DNA from: Neelides folsomi
Lineage: Eukaryota > Arthropoda > Collembola > Neelipleona > Neelidae
Assembly (NCBI GenBank): GCA_034687125.1
Contig: JAQGBZ010000045.1
Span: 124,001-188,000, forward strand
Length of the DNA: 64,000 nucleotides
Direction of reading: 5' to 3'
How positions within the stretch are numbered: the stretch's first letter is position 1; each line of letters opens with the position of its first letter. The translations under genes were made by a program, and so were the position numbers. Below, piece by piece: positions 1-14,000 of the stretch. The notes beneath the pieces are model-generated. The model worked only from the letters and a program-made list of their open reading frames with translations, was not told the DNA's origin and made no database searches.

Positions 1-646
1 AAAAAGGAATTTGAGAGATGGAATAATAAATCCTTCTACTGTGAAATGTTTCCACTTCTCATTGCCTCGATGTTTTGAGAGAAGATACCATAAGGCTTAC
101 ACACATTACTATCAGTACATACAGATAGTTGTATTAGGTATACTGTGAATACATGTGTGAGACATTTATGAAGATGAAGAAGGAGGGGCGTGTGGATTTG
201 GCCAAAATTACCCTATTACTATTACACTCCGCCTAATTTATACAAGAGGGGAGAGAGAGGGAAAAAGACCATTCGCACCATATGACTCTTATTCTTAGCT
301 TATTGAATCATCAAACACCGATGACAGAACCTCATCATCTTCAACATATACGCATTTCACTCAACCCAGGAATCTCTTCACCAATTTTCCTCACATCTGC
401 AACTCCACGTGCTCAAAGTCTCATTATGTCATTAAGTTCGAACACTTCCCATAAAAGAACATTTTCTGGTTCCCACTTCCCAACAATCATTTTATGAGGA
501 TTTGGGTCTACAAAGTTATAAGGTATAAAAGTCATTAAAAGTTATTAGTAGTGTATTAAATTCATTTTCCAATCGGGCACACATTATCGGTGAACATTCC
601 AAAGTCTCTGGGATTTCGGAGAAATTTCATTACAGTTGGGGGGTGA
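1..646. other. Non-coding left flank, no gene seen
   Basis: I see no convincing exon here on either strand. Short open frames exist but lack splice signals or family resemblance. The stretch is probably 3' UTR or 3' flank of the dpr-like gene, whose last coding exon ends at 647 on the minus strand. No AATAAA polyadenylation signal is obvious in the sense direction of that gene. Confidence 0.5.
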
Positions 647-3600
647 TTAAAGGGAAGTTTCTCGGGACTGGGGAGTCTGTGTTTGACAAGAATGGATGTT
701 TATAACTAAGGTAGTACAGGGGTTCATACGGGTTATTGTGAGAGTGACGGTGGAAGGTCGGATGAGATGTCCACCACACGCATAGACGCCCTCGTCACCC
801 TCCCTCACGTTGAGAAGGAGAAGGACGGTGCGAGTGGAGAATCCCCACCGTTCCGTCTCTGTCGAAATCCCTCCGCGGGAAGAGAAGCGGATGGGGAGGC
901 CATTCAGGAACCATGTCACATTATTCGGAGGGGACGTGGGAGAGTGGGAGACGAGACAAGTGAAGTTGGCCGTTTCGCCTTCTTTCACTTCAACGACAAG
1001 GGGACCGAGAACTTTGGCTTCGTTCATACCTAAAAAACAATTTTGCTCGTATTAATAAATACAGTATGTAACATTTTTATACATTTATATTTAAATATTT
1101 TTTTCTGATTTAATCCATGTATAAGATTTTTAAAGATTTTTTAATAGTTTGAATTTGCTTTTAATCACTAATAGATTAACATAATTCAAGGATGAACGGT
1201 TATGAATGAATGAAAAAGATAAAAGAAGTGGTAAATACAAATATTTACATAAAAAAAAGAAAATTGGAGGGTTAGATCGCATTTGACAACGGATTGAGGC
1301 CATTAGTTGACATTTCTCCAATTTGAATGAAATGGGATGAGGGTTCTGATATATATGAAAGTGTCCATTTTCTATTCCCATATTCATACGATGAATATCC
1401 GAGAGAGAGAAAAAAACAAGTTTGGAAATTGTTGGAGAGAAAGTGAAAAGTCGGGATTCATCCAACATGTCAATTTTGAAGATGAATTCAAAGTTGACAC
1501 AAGGAGGATCCATTTGAACATATGTGAAAGATGCATTGGAAATTGTGAAGAAGAAAATTTTTTTTATATGTTTATGGCCCACATCGTACAAGATATTCAT
1601 ATTTGAAAATCATCACAAAGGATTTCATACGTCATTTCAACTTTAATGGATATCCATTCATTTTTTACGTCGTCCTTATGATATCATAAGGATCGTCATA
1701 ATATCTCATATTGTGTACTTTTATGTGGGGCTCAAAAATATGGAAATATCATATTATTAGCTATATAAATATATAATAAATATTGTATTTAAGTAATATG
1801 AGAATTGACACTGTGTGTAAAGTGTTTATATCTGAAAACTTGATATGTCATAATGTCATTGAGGGGACACAAAGCGGAATATAATATTGGTGAATAAGAT
1901 TAGGAAATTTATAGTGAAATGATATGAAGTAAATAATGAAGTTATGAATGAAGTTAAAAGGGGAATGATGAATTGAAAGTGTCACGGGTTCAGGAGATAC
2001 AGAGAGTTTGGGAATAAATATACGTTAGTTGGGGAATAAATCAGATTGTGTTGTTAGCCGGGAGGGAATCGACGTTTCTGGGTTTGACAGATTGAATTAT
2101 GTCTTTCGGCCCCCGCCACCAAAATATCAACCACTTATGATACAAATGGACAAAGAATATAAAAAAAGGAAATTCGGTCCAATATACAAAAATAAACTAA
2201 TATTCATTTAATATTTCATTTCATCTTATTTTTATAATTAATAAACACTAGAGAAAATATCACTAAATAATTTTACTATTTTGTAAATTTGATTAATTAA
2301 ATTTGATTAGTAAAGCGACTTGCATTTAATTTCCGTTCTCACCTTCATCTGTTCTCAGGTGATAATTGTTCGTCGCGGTCGAGTCATGTTGCATCAGCGG
2401 GAGTTCTTTCCCTCCACTGCTTTCATCATCTTCACTTCCTCCTACGGATAAAAAAAAGTTAAAAATGATTTTTATCAACGGAGATTCCAAAGCTATTGAA
2501 AAGTTAAATGAAAAAAAGTTTGGGGAAGGATGAGATAAATTAAGACAGGAGAACATAGGATTTCACTCGGGGTACAATTGGAGTCATTTCCATAAAAACT
2601 CTCCGTCTTCTTCCCTCACTTTTTTCATTATTTGAAGAGGCTGAGAGGACATTTAACTTTCCCCCCAACTTTTCACTTAAGAGATGACGAAAAGACGACG
2701 TACGAATGATGAAGAGGGAAACATCAAGAGTATTTTTGGGTTCGGTGTTAATCTGACATTGGTAGACGCCTTCGTCGTGCGGTTGGACGTTGAGGATTTT
2801 GAGCGTCCAGGCCGAGGAAGTTTGGCCGTTCCGTTCCCTCACGACCCCGAACCGTCTGTCGGACGTGTAAGCAACGGGGCCTGACGTCAAAATGTGCAAA
2901 TCTCTCCGTCGGATCCATGACACCTGCCAGATGGGAAAAGAGAACAGTGTACTTATTACTTTATCTTTCCCCGTCACTCCTCATCACTTCTCCTTTTTAA
3001 TCTCCGGGAACTCTCAACCCTTCATGTGGATTCATCAACTGAGGACAATGAAGTGGGTGGGGGGAAATATGGGTGAAATAAGAGCAACCCAATGGTGTTT
3101 GTTGTCTTTGGCTGAGGAATTTTCTGCCCAGGTGTCCACGAGGATCTCCGATTCCTGTGTCAACATGCTACTTGAATAATGACAAGTGTTCGTCCTCGGA
3201 GCCCCGTGAGGGCAAGGGATCATATGAGGGTCGTGGTGAGAAATGGGAGGAAAACCTCTCCGGATTCCTTCGAGACCTTCTTGATTAATTCACCCGGGCT
3301 TGGTCCCTAAAGAGGAGAGACGAATTGCTGACGAAGGTCCCTCCAATCCCTTACCACATTACAGAGATTGATTCTTCCCATACTACTCAACCTCGATTAT
3401 ATATATTTTATAGAGCTTTATATATTTTATAGAAATGCTCTATAAAATATATTCACGAACGTACTTAAAAGTTAATGTACACTATAAGACTTTACAAGAC
3501 ACCACGATGTATAAAATATACTGATAGTTATGTAAATATTAATGCTTACTATAGTATAAGTCTAACGATTTTGATATTTTGCAAGTGAACAATATAAGAG

Positions 3601-6600
3601 AGAAAGTTCTTAGATTAAGAACATAATAGAAAAGTTGCATAAAAATCATATATAACATTACATAATAATATAACTAATATATAAGTATATTAAACTTGGA
3701 TGATATGATAAAAGTATGCACAGTATGTAACATTCATTTCGATAGTAGAGTTTAGCATATTTTGTGTATAAAATTATAGGCATTATTATATTATTGAATA
3801 AAAAAATTCGTTGTTACACAAACAAGTAGAGCGATTGACCCTAAAATATGTAATGTATTATGATACATAAGGTTCGTATTTATTATAAAGCTTAGAATGT
3901 AAAGAATTCTTAAGTACCATATATCTCAAAACTGGGTTGACGATCTTATATTTATTAGTGGATTTTGAATACTTATAAAAGAAAAATCTTATTGAAGGGA
4001 TCACAGCTTGCTTCAAGTTTCAGAGTCATCAATATTGTAATTTATGTCCGCGTTACTACGTTCAAAAAAGAAATCAAAAAGAGAATACAAAATCCAAATT
4101 TTATAGCCATCAATTTGGCTAATCTTGCTGATATTTTGAAAAGGAAGAATCTTTAACTACTTTAAAATTATTTCATCGAAAGGCTTAATGTTTATTATTA
4201 AAAAATGTTTAATTGACCAATTAATATTTCGATATTACCTTATGCCAAAACTGTCCATTTAATCATAAAATTGAAAATTAAAACTTTGAGCATAAAGTAT
4301 CATCTATTTGTGTTGTGAATTTTTTATAAACCATAAAGTATTTAGGGAATCCTATAATAATCCTTTTCTCATCTCATCCGTAACGTTGAATGTTTATCAA
4401 CTTCCAATTTTAGCATTCATTTCCTCCCCCATGCTCAAACTAGGAAATCTCATCCTACGGATTAAAATTAAATCTCACGAAACTTTAATTTCAGCTACTT
4501 TAAAGCATAGCCTTAATAAATTGGCATTGACACCATAAATTGTAATATTAACACGTTTTGTTAATTGTGTTTTGTTTTGTTAATTGAGATCAAATTGGTC
4601 AATAATACAGCTAATTTGAAAATTGGCAGTTAAATTAAAAATTTTATTTATCTGTGGATGTAATTTAACATTAACTTCTTTATGTTTAGGTATATTAGAC
4701 ACATTTATCCATTTCCGGTAGTGGGAGAGAGGGACAAAGGTTTAGTGGAAGTACATAAAAGAGTAAAAGGTTGTAATGTGTGTAATTGTAACGACTTTTC
4801 CATGAATGTGAGCTTTCTGCTCGCCCAGCATCCTTCCCATTCCAATAAAAGTAAAATAACTCTAATTACACGTGTGAACATCATAAAAACTCTCGTTGAC
4901 CTCTTCATTTCCCTCAAAGGTCATTATTCCCTTCTCCCAAATGCACAGTAAAAGCATAAGGGAACGTGCATGTAATTTTGATCTAAATGACATCACAACT
5001 GCGTATAGTTAATTTATTATTCTTTATCTTTTATATTACATCAAATACATTTTAAATAGATCACATGGATTCTCTGTGAGACTATATTCATTTTCTATCT
5101 AATTAAATTATCTTAAGGGTGTATACATTTAAATAAAACAGAATTTAAAAATTAGAACAAAAATTCATTCAATTCAATTCAATTCATTGGTTAAAAAATT
5201 GATTTTCTCACCGTTTTGTCTCCAACGTTCTTTACAATGCAAGGCAAATACGCCGTTTGGCCGACAAAGACAGTCGCATTGAACTTGATGGGCTCAATGA
5301 AAAGATTCTGAATTGGACTCACGTTTCTTCCTCTTTCAATTCTGCTCACTTTCTCGCAAAATACTTCTAGAAAATAATGAAAGTTCGGATCAGTTAATCG
5401 ATGACGCCTCCATTTACATACATACCCCGCGCAATCCACACAACTTACACGTCCCGCTCACTAGATCAAATTCATAAATAAAACCCAGTGCGAATAGAAA
5501 TGTATGTATATTTATAACACAGGCCCTTAAATCCTCCCGTTAAACCATTAAGACGGTGAATAATAAGATGGAAAAGAACAATTTTTTTCTACATAGGGAA
5601 CGTGTGGGTGGACGAAGCTCCTTGGATTTCTCCTAATGTCTTTTAATGGGAAAGAAAACGGAATTTCGGTCTGTTCCCTGTCTCCTGTCACACACGTTCG
5701 GGTTTCTCTGTTCATTTTTTGCATCAAAAAATCCTTTTATTCCAATTGGACTCACCAAGAGTTGAGGAAATACAGATCTAATAAACTTAAGCCATACCGT
5801 AACATTTTAGCTCATTTTTGAGTCGTAGAGTACAAGAGACATGGAAGAGAGTCATGGTAGTAAAACAGAGTAAAAAGTAGTAAGGGGGATACCTTATGCT
5901 TATGTAAAAATGTCTTAATGTTTGAGGAGGACAAAGTGAAAGGATTAAAATGGCGGTTTAAAAAGGAGAGAATAAGGAGGGAAATGGAATTCTTGTAAGT
6001 GAAGAATGTCTTTGCTCCTCTCCAATAACTCGCAAGGAGACAAAAGCGAGCTGGTGGCGGTGAGCCAAAAAGGGTCCAAAATTAGACAATCGTCTTTTGT
6101 TCGCCCACAAAAGGAGAAGAGCAACAATGAGATCTTACAACAATCAAAACAAAATTCTTCCATTTTGTTCTTCCTCGGATGCGATTGAAATACATAAGGA
6201 TTTTTAAATCCTCTTCATCCACTTCTTCCAAATACCTTCATTAATGTTTTATCTCCTAATGTTCAAAGGAATTCCACAATTCGGGAGGATTTGAAGTTTT
6301 AAGAAATATTGAGGAAAATGGAATGCTATTTTATACCAAAGTTTCACTAATCAATAAACTAACAAGATAATTAACAATAACTGGTGATGACTTTGATGAC
6401 AAAAGTAAAGAGGAAGTGAATCCGTAATAATTTCCTAATGCTTTCAAATCCCCCTTTCCTTATCTCCCCTTCACCACAAAGTCGTTTAGGGAGAATTGTT
6501 TAATTAATAGAGGATTATCATATGAGGAATCTTTGAATCTACAATAACCATTCAATTCAAGCAAAAGATATCTATAAGACATACTAATATAACTTAAATC

Positions 6601-7391
6601 CATATACAACATACTACCCATGTAAATGTAATTCATACAATATAAGTATCTCAATATACATACCTAGGTACATTTTAATAGGTATTAAACCTCTATAAAA
6701 TATTCGCTAACCCATTTCCTATAATTATGAATCTTCATAATCGGGTTTATTTAGCTCAAAGAAAGGCGTCAACACAAATGTTGATTTTGGTTCATAATGA
6801 TTGGATATTCTGAATATTGTCTCTTAAATATTAAAACATTTCTCTCATTAATGATTTCTTGGGAAGTAGGGCTCACGTCTTTTCCACATCTGAAGAAGAG
6901 AAAAGAGATAAGAACAAAAGTTTGTCGCGATGGGGAAGGAATTAAGGTCGGAGGAATTTTGGAATCTTTTGATATTCGATACCTCCCCATTTGTTTCTCC
7001 CTTGGAGGAAGAAGAAGAGGGGAAATTAGACGACGGATGATTTAATCATTGACTTATTAGAACTCACAACTATACACATCCACTTGTTCAAAGTTGGGAG
7101 TCTCATAAATGATAAGAAAATCCTTTAAACTTTATTTCCCTATCTTTCTATTACTTCATATTTGGAAGTTAGTTTAGGGGTTTTCAAACTTTTGAGATTA
7201 ATTTCATAACTCCCTTCCCAATTTGTGCTTCATAAATATCATATGCGGAGGATCAAATTACCTTCCGGCTTCCCTTAAATACTCGTATTTTAAATGAGAA
7301 ACGAGAAAAACTTTCTACCTGTTGCCGGAATGGAAATGACGAATAGAAAGATGAGGATGAGACTTTTCAATACAAAATCATCCTTTTCCAT
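647..7391 (-). CDS. dpr-like: Dpr-family cell-surface protein with two Ig domains
   Basis: Neuronal recognition protein of the Dpr family, whose known partners are the DIP proteins at synapses. Coding exons on the minus strand are 7319-7391, 5212-5366, 2704-2923 and 647-1029, with an optional exon at 2343-2441. All phases join, giving about 276 residues (309 with the optional exon). Exon 1 encodes a signal peptide with a hydrophobic run (LILIFLFVISI). Ig1 has its cysteines in YLPCIVKN and YQCQINTEP and the family signature VSWIRRRDLHILT. Ig2 carries NFTCLVSH, RGGISTETE and YACGG. The model has no clear C-terminal membrane segment or GPI signal, so the real protein may use another last exon downstream or splice at about 725. 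The start is chosen because only exon 1 supplies both a signal peptide and the right phase. Confidence 0.88.
1673..1692. repeat. Perfect 20-bp palindrome
   Basis: The bases 1673-1692 equal their own reverse complement (TCCTTATGAT followed by ATCATAAGGA). It lies in the intron between the two Ig2-side exons of the dpr-like gene. Function unknown; AT-rich DNA makes such palindromes somewhat commoner than chance. Confidence 0.6.
2343..2441 (-). CDS. dpr-like: Possible cassette exon in the dpr-like gene (Ig1-Ig2 linker)
   Basis: This 99-nt stretch has a good acceptor (pyrimidine-rich, ending CGTAG) and a consensus donor (AAG then GTGAGA). Both ends are phase 1, so it can be included or skipped without changing frame. 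It would add 33 residues, rich in Glu, Asp, Ser and Gly (GSEDDESSGG at the start, HLRTDE at the end), between Ig1 and Ig2. Skipping gives a direct Ig1-Ig2 join with the usual short linker. Whether it is constitutive, alternative or fortuitous cannot be told from sequence alone. Confidence 0.5.
3401..3452. repeat. Intronic hairpin, 16-bp stem and 20-nt loop
   Basis: Bases 3401-3416 are a perfect inverted copy of 3437-3452, and the loop repeats part of the stem sequence. Very AT-rich. It lies in the intron between the two Ig1 exons of the dpr-like gene. No function is evident. Confidence 0.6.
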
Positions 7392-10300
7392 ATCATATGC
7401 ATTTGTAATGGCCAAAACTCATGACGTAAATTACTCAAATATTCAAATATTCCTCCTTTAACGTTTACACGCACAGCATTTAGATCAAGTCTATGAAGTT
7501 CAGATAACTTTCTTCATCGCACCTTTGTGAGAATGAGAGTTGAAAGATTTTGACGGAATTTTAATTCGCACATTCTGCCTGATTTTATTATTATTCTCTT
7601 AGGATCAGTTTTCTCTTCTTAACACCTTTCATTTTCACTTTTAATTGGGAATGAGGATGTTGGAACTTCACGGGCACTTTAAGGATCGGAATGAGAAAAA
7701 AAGGAGTTAGGGAGGAAGTAAAAACTGAATCGTTCTCTTGTTCATTTGATGAGGGGGGAAATGGGGACGAGCTGAAAGTTCTTCCTTTATGATTTCTGCC
7801 CGGCCTCCATTTATTTACAACTCCCCATACACTAATTATAGAACCAAGTCCTGGTGGAAACAACTAACGCATTTTCGCACCCTTCCCTTCACCAAACTTC
7901 ACACTCACAGATGCGACAGATCCAAAGAGTCTTAACTATCCATATTCATATCCCACACAAATCCCGACAAACAGATAGGACCAATCACATTATTAGGTAT
8001 GTTAAACGATAGTGAGTACTTTACATACTTAGGTACTTATGTGCTGAACATTTTACTACTCAACTACGCACTTAGACTTCATATTTATGTTATATGATGA
8101 AGATTCTTTTCTATAGTTGTAAAACGAGTCAGATCTATTTCGATGTTATCTCTTAATTCTCAAATAGGCACAAGTGTGTCCTTCTGCTGCAATTAATCTT
8201 CAATCTGCCCACTTACACTCATTTAATGATCCACGCCTATTCATTTTTAAAAATATCATAAAATTATTCAAATAATCAAATAAATTAATCAGAACGCGAA
8301 TGGTATAAATCCGTTATGGTTTGCCATATTTTAAATTTGAATTTTATACATAAAATGTAAATTAATGTAATTGCTATTTATAGTAAAATAACTTCAATTT
8401 AAATATTTATGATATTTGACTTACAATTAGTTAGTAAATGAATAAATAGAGTGAGAGAATGGAGAAGATGATTTCACGGATTCTTTTCACGAATTGACGT
8501 CTCTGGCTTAAATTCATCCAACACAGTAACGACGAGGCCTTAGGACGAAAAGAGTGGTTGGCTGACGAGGGATTGGCCAACCTTTTTATTTTCACTTCTA
8601 ACCACGGCCCTTTCTGTTCTTTCTTCATTTCATTTCTTTCCAACTGAATGTGAGACGGAGAAGTCAAAATGAAAAAAGACCTGTGAATGATAAAACTTAA
8701 ATACAAATATCATTATATCCAAATGCACCTTTGCTAACTTTATGAACGAAATCTTTAATTTCCCATACTAAGGAATTAGCTGGGAACTCTACTAACAGTA
8801 AGTTATCTAGTAACATGTAAGTATAAAAGCATATTTAAGAACAAAATAGAGATTTTTATTGATTAAGATTAACAGTTATGTTGAAGATGATTTTTCTCCA
8901 GATCTCTCAACTTGAAATCGAAAGTTAAAGGATATTCGGAATATGAGTAAAGGGGCAATTTAACAAATAAAGTGCAGAAATGAGCAAGAAGGAAATTACT
9001 AACACATTCCTCTGGGTCTTTACATAAATTTTCTCCTATTCAATTCCATTGATGAAGTTGGGCTCTCACATTTGAATGCTCTTTGGTGTATAAATGCCCT
9101 CTTCCTCATCTTCTCCCATTATCGGAAAAAGAAATGAGGATTTCCTCTCCAACCTTCTTTGACATTTATGTCCCCATTCACTCAAACCGTAAATCCAGGG
9201 AAACTCTAGAGACGGAAAAAAATCTCACGTCCACTTTAACGACGAATGACAATGGAAACTCTTTTTTTACAATGGACGAACCTTATGCTTTTTATACTCA
9301 TATAATATAATCCAAGCATCTGTAATATAAAAGATATTTTAGTATACCCTCTTCCATTCAATTGAAACTCAATGTTGATTGATTGATCACATTTATTACA
9401 AATGCGTTTCTTACTTTTCTAAATTACAAAAATTTAAGTACCTTGTAATTCAAAAACGCTATTAAAAATTAGTAAATTTCACTATATTTGTAAATCTGTA
9501 ATTAAATCTAGTAATATAATAGTATAAGACCGTTCCACTATAATTATTATATCAAGTATTAAATTATCCAATAAATACAATCTATAATAATTTGGTGAAT
9601 TTGATCTTATAATGGTGATAAATTGTAATAATACTTATAATACATAAGTGCTACATAATTTAATGAAAACCCAAAAGCTGATCTTTGTAATAAAAAGGGA
9701 GGAATTTGATATGAGAGCAATGATGTTTAGCCTTGAGCTTGAAATGGAACCGGAAACAAGTAATTGTCTTCTTGTTACGATCCTCGAAAAAAGCGAAGAA
9801 GTCGAAGGTAGGGATTATCCAGAAAGTGAGACCAAGTTTAGGGATTACAATTTAAACAATCATTTCCATTCAGCAAGGGTTGGGAGCGGAGGCCTTGAAG
9901 GTTCAATCGTGAGTTTGTGTGTAACTCATCGGACTGACTTTCGGCTCGAGTGTATCATTAACTGAGGTAGTGATTGCTAATTGTACAGAGGAAATGGATA
10001 TCGCAGCTCAACCACAAATCATCATGTATTTCACTCTCGCATCCATCAGTTACATATTTAACCATCTTGTTTAATCCCGACTACAATGATTGTTATTATA
10101 AAAAAACGCGATATAAAAAGTTTATGACACATAACGAGTTCACTTTACTGCGTCTTTCTATTCTTTCCTCTATGTAGACGAAAACATCAAAAAATGAATG
10201 AAAAATGAATTTTATTGACAATCCGGATAGATTTATTTATCAACTCCATGTTTATCTCCAGATCTCTCAGTTTCCACCATGGTTGGGAAAAAGAGTGAAA

Positions 10301-11049
10301 ATACACACAATTTACAATAAAAAACATTTTAGGGGAAACCACAAAGGGGGAACGAATCTACGTAATTGTGACGTTAATTCATTTCAACCGCCTTATTATT
10401 CAATTAAAATGGTTCTTAAGCAAATAGTGGTTGAAACGGTAATTTAACCATTTATTCCATTACTACGAAATACGTTATACAATAGCCAATATACCCACTA
10501 ATGTCCCATCAGTATGCATATTATCAAATTATCTTATATATTTCTTATATGAGAACAAGTAGGAAATATGTTTGTAGCCGAATAATGGAGTATGAAGGGT
10601 AAGTGTTTTTACAAGTGCATATAAGCATTACAATACACTACATATTATATACAAAAATATACGCATGGCATACCTACAGATTGTTTAATTTATATAATAA
10701 ATATATTACGTTTATAGGTAATGCTTTGTACCTTAGATAAGTAAATATCTAGAGGGAGATTAGAAACATAATCCAAATGAGAAATGTGTTGAGCGATGAG
10801 GGATTTGAGATTGAAAAGAGAGTTCCCGAGATAACTCGTGGAGGTTGTGGGAACAAAGTCAATTTAAATGTGAAGGTGTATTTAGTGAATATTTGCAAGT
10901 TCTCCAGCAGCCACTCTCCTCTTCCCCTCCAATCTCCTGACGGGGGCGGGTGAGGGAAAATGGGCCAGATGTTCGCCGCTCCAGTCGAGAAGGATGATAA
11001 GGAGAAGGAAAACAATTAGGGGCCAGAAGACATTCAAGCGTGAAAAGTC
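7392..11049. other. Intergenic stretch between dpr-like gene and convertase
   Basis: About 3.7 kb without a gene I can support. It lies between the divergent starts of the dpr-like gene (minus) and the convertase gene (plus), so it must hold both promoters and any 5' UTR exons. The longest open frame is an ATG frame at 9663-9965, which has no recognisable domain. Composition is AT-rich and I saw no transposon ends. Confidence 0.5.
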
Positions 11050-14000
11050 ATGGGGCTGTTGGGTCTTCTGTTCCTCTGTGCCCTGGCGGCAAACCCCGCC
11101 GCTCCCCGCAGCATTGGCGACGAAGTGGAAGAGAAAATTGACGCTTTTCTGGCCAACCTCTACGGGGACATTTTTCTCGAAGGCGCTGGTCCACATTGGG
11201 AGCCAAGACACGCTGAACACACTGGACATGAAAATGCTCTTCATTATACAAACGAGTGGCTTGTCCACGTTCCGGGGGGATCAGACAAAGCAAAGAGCGT
11301 CGCTCAAGAAATGAATTATCAATTCGTTGGTCAGGTAAGAATTATCCCTTTTATGATTTAATTAATTTTATATTGTTTTAAAGAATAGTTTAATTGCCGA
11401 ATATTTAAATTGAGATTGATTTAAATGGAGATTTGTTAAATAGAGTTTTACTTAAATATTTATCTATTTGGATTTAATATTTAAATGATGATCTCTGGGA
11501 AGTTAAATGGAGGGTCTGATAGGATTTTTCCAACTTGAGGCACGTTATATTTATGAATATTAATTAGGGAAGAATATGGAATTACGCCACCCCTAACTCA
11601 TTCTCATATTAAAGGTCTCATAAGAACGAGATAACGAGAGAGTGGTTAATGCTCATTTGTGTATTCCCCCCAATTTATGATTCTCGAGAGGATTCTGCAT
11701 TTCCATACCTAATTTTCATTTCAAATTCATTTGGGGAGATAAAAGTTGTTCGAAGAGACTTTATCAAAGGAGGAACATCAAGAAACCATTGAGCAAGGGA
11801 TCATCAGTTAGCATGCGAACCTTTAACTCCATTCAATATACAAATTAATATTTAAATGCAATCTGCACTATGTATTAACATGCAAAGAGTTAATTACCAT
11901 TGCACCATTCATAGTTATTCTTATAATCTTTATTTAGAAATATACAGGTGGTCTTTGGATAGATACCTATTTATTTAATACATCATTTCATTATTACTTC
12001 ATACCAATACCAATCGTCACCGTTGAGAAATATTTCTATTTGTAGAATGTTAAGAGTATCATATAAGTTTCAATATTGGACATAGTCATTTGCCATATGA
12101 TATGATATGATATGAATAAATAAATAAGATATACCATGGTACATATTATGTATGATATACGATATAGTTGACTGCTCAGAATTGTAACTTTTTAAGTAAA
12201 TTAAGATGAATAGGGAAATAAAGATGAACTTTAGGAGAGAAATGTTTGGTGAGGTTTAAAATGTAAAAATATGGTAATTTTGGTTGATGTATGAAGGTGT
12301 CTGGATTCCGGGACGTGTATTTGCTCCTTAAGAACGATTCTCCCCAAGTTCACAAGCGAGGAGCAAGAGAACTCACCTACAAACTCGAGAGCCACGAACA
12401 GGTTGCTCAACTTTTCTTCATTATCTCTTAATGTTAACCTTAGTAAAAGATGAAGCCCATTTTTATTCAAGTTTGGCATTTAAAGGTGTCATGGGCTGAT
12501 CAACAATATGCGAAAGACAGAGAAAAACGTGACTTTCACTTGGGCGGGTTCAATTTAGGAAGATTTTTGGAAGAATATCATTTGTCCAATACGCTCCATC
12601 CGCCGCCATTAGACAATGCAAAAAGATTCAATGACGAGTTGTGGGACAAAGAGTGGTACATGGTATAGAAAATACAAACCCGTAAATCAACCTTCATTTA
12701 ACCAGAAATTATTATGATATAATATTAAAAATTAACAAAATAATGTATAGTTTGATACACGGACTAAATCAAATTTACCACGGCTTGATTTGAATATTTT
12801 ACCTGTCTTCGATTTGGGCTATACTGGAAAAGGAGTTAAAGTTGTTATTCTTGATGATGGACTTGAATACAGACATGAAGATCTCATCTCAAATTATGTA
12901 AAACCAAAACTTGACCTTAAACCTTAAAGTCCCAGTTAAAAATTGGTAAGTTTATAACAAGGTTTATGTTGATTTTAGAACCCAGAAATCAGTGGTGATT
13001 TGAACGACAATGACAATGACCCAACACCGAGATATGGTGGGAAGCCGGTGAATTCTCACGGAACGCGCTGTGCAGGTGAAATCGCAATGAAAGCGAATAA
13101 CACAAAGTGCGGAGTTGGAATTGCATACGATTCTCAGATTGGAGGTAAAATCATAGATAATTCATAGAATCTGGTTTAATTAATTAATTGATAGTTAAAG
13201 TTAGAAGAAAAGCTAAATAATCATAATTTTCTGCCAAATACCTAAAAATCTGATTCTGAAGGTGTGAGAATGTTGGATGGCCCGGTGAGCGATCGCGTTG
13301 AAGGAGAATCTCTCACATTTGCTCTCAAAAAAGTAGACATTTACTCCGCTTCTTGGGGACCAAACGATGATGGACAAACAGTTGAAGGACCCGGGAGACT
13401 TGCACAGAGAGCTTTTATAAAAGCTGCTACAACAGTACGTCTTACTTACATTTAGCTCAACTATTTAAATATGCTCTTCTCATTGATGTGTGTAAAATAT
13501 ATTTAATTTTAGCTACTTAATGAAAATTATTAAATGTTCTCTATATGAAATGGCCAGGGTCGTAATGGAAAAGGAGCAATTCACGTCTGGGCTTCCGGTA
13601 ACGGCGGAGCTCATGATGATAGTTGTTCTTGTGATGGATACGCTTCTTCCATTTATACCCTCTCCATTGGAAGCGCTTCAGAGTCAGGAACTTTTCCGTG
13701 GTATGGAGAAAAATGCCCTTCGACTATGGCAGTGACTTATTCAAGTGGAGCATACACCGACCAGAAAATTGTAATAAAATAATAATAAAATAATATTTTT
13801 TGATGAAATAATAGATGCGTTTGTGCAAATATCTTAATGTTAGATAAAAAAGTAAGTGTCAATTTACCAATAAAATATAACAAATATATAACCATTAATT
13901 TTATCTATTAAATTTATGTATTCTTCTGTTGATTATTATTATAGGCCACAACAGATTTGGAAAATGGTTGTACCACAAGTCATACTGGAACATCCGCTTC

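Noticed and set aside
9663-9965. 100-codon plus-strand open frame in the dpr/convertase spacer
   Set aside because: No domain, no paralogue in the window, ordinary AT-rich surroundings and no splice context; probably chance.
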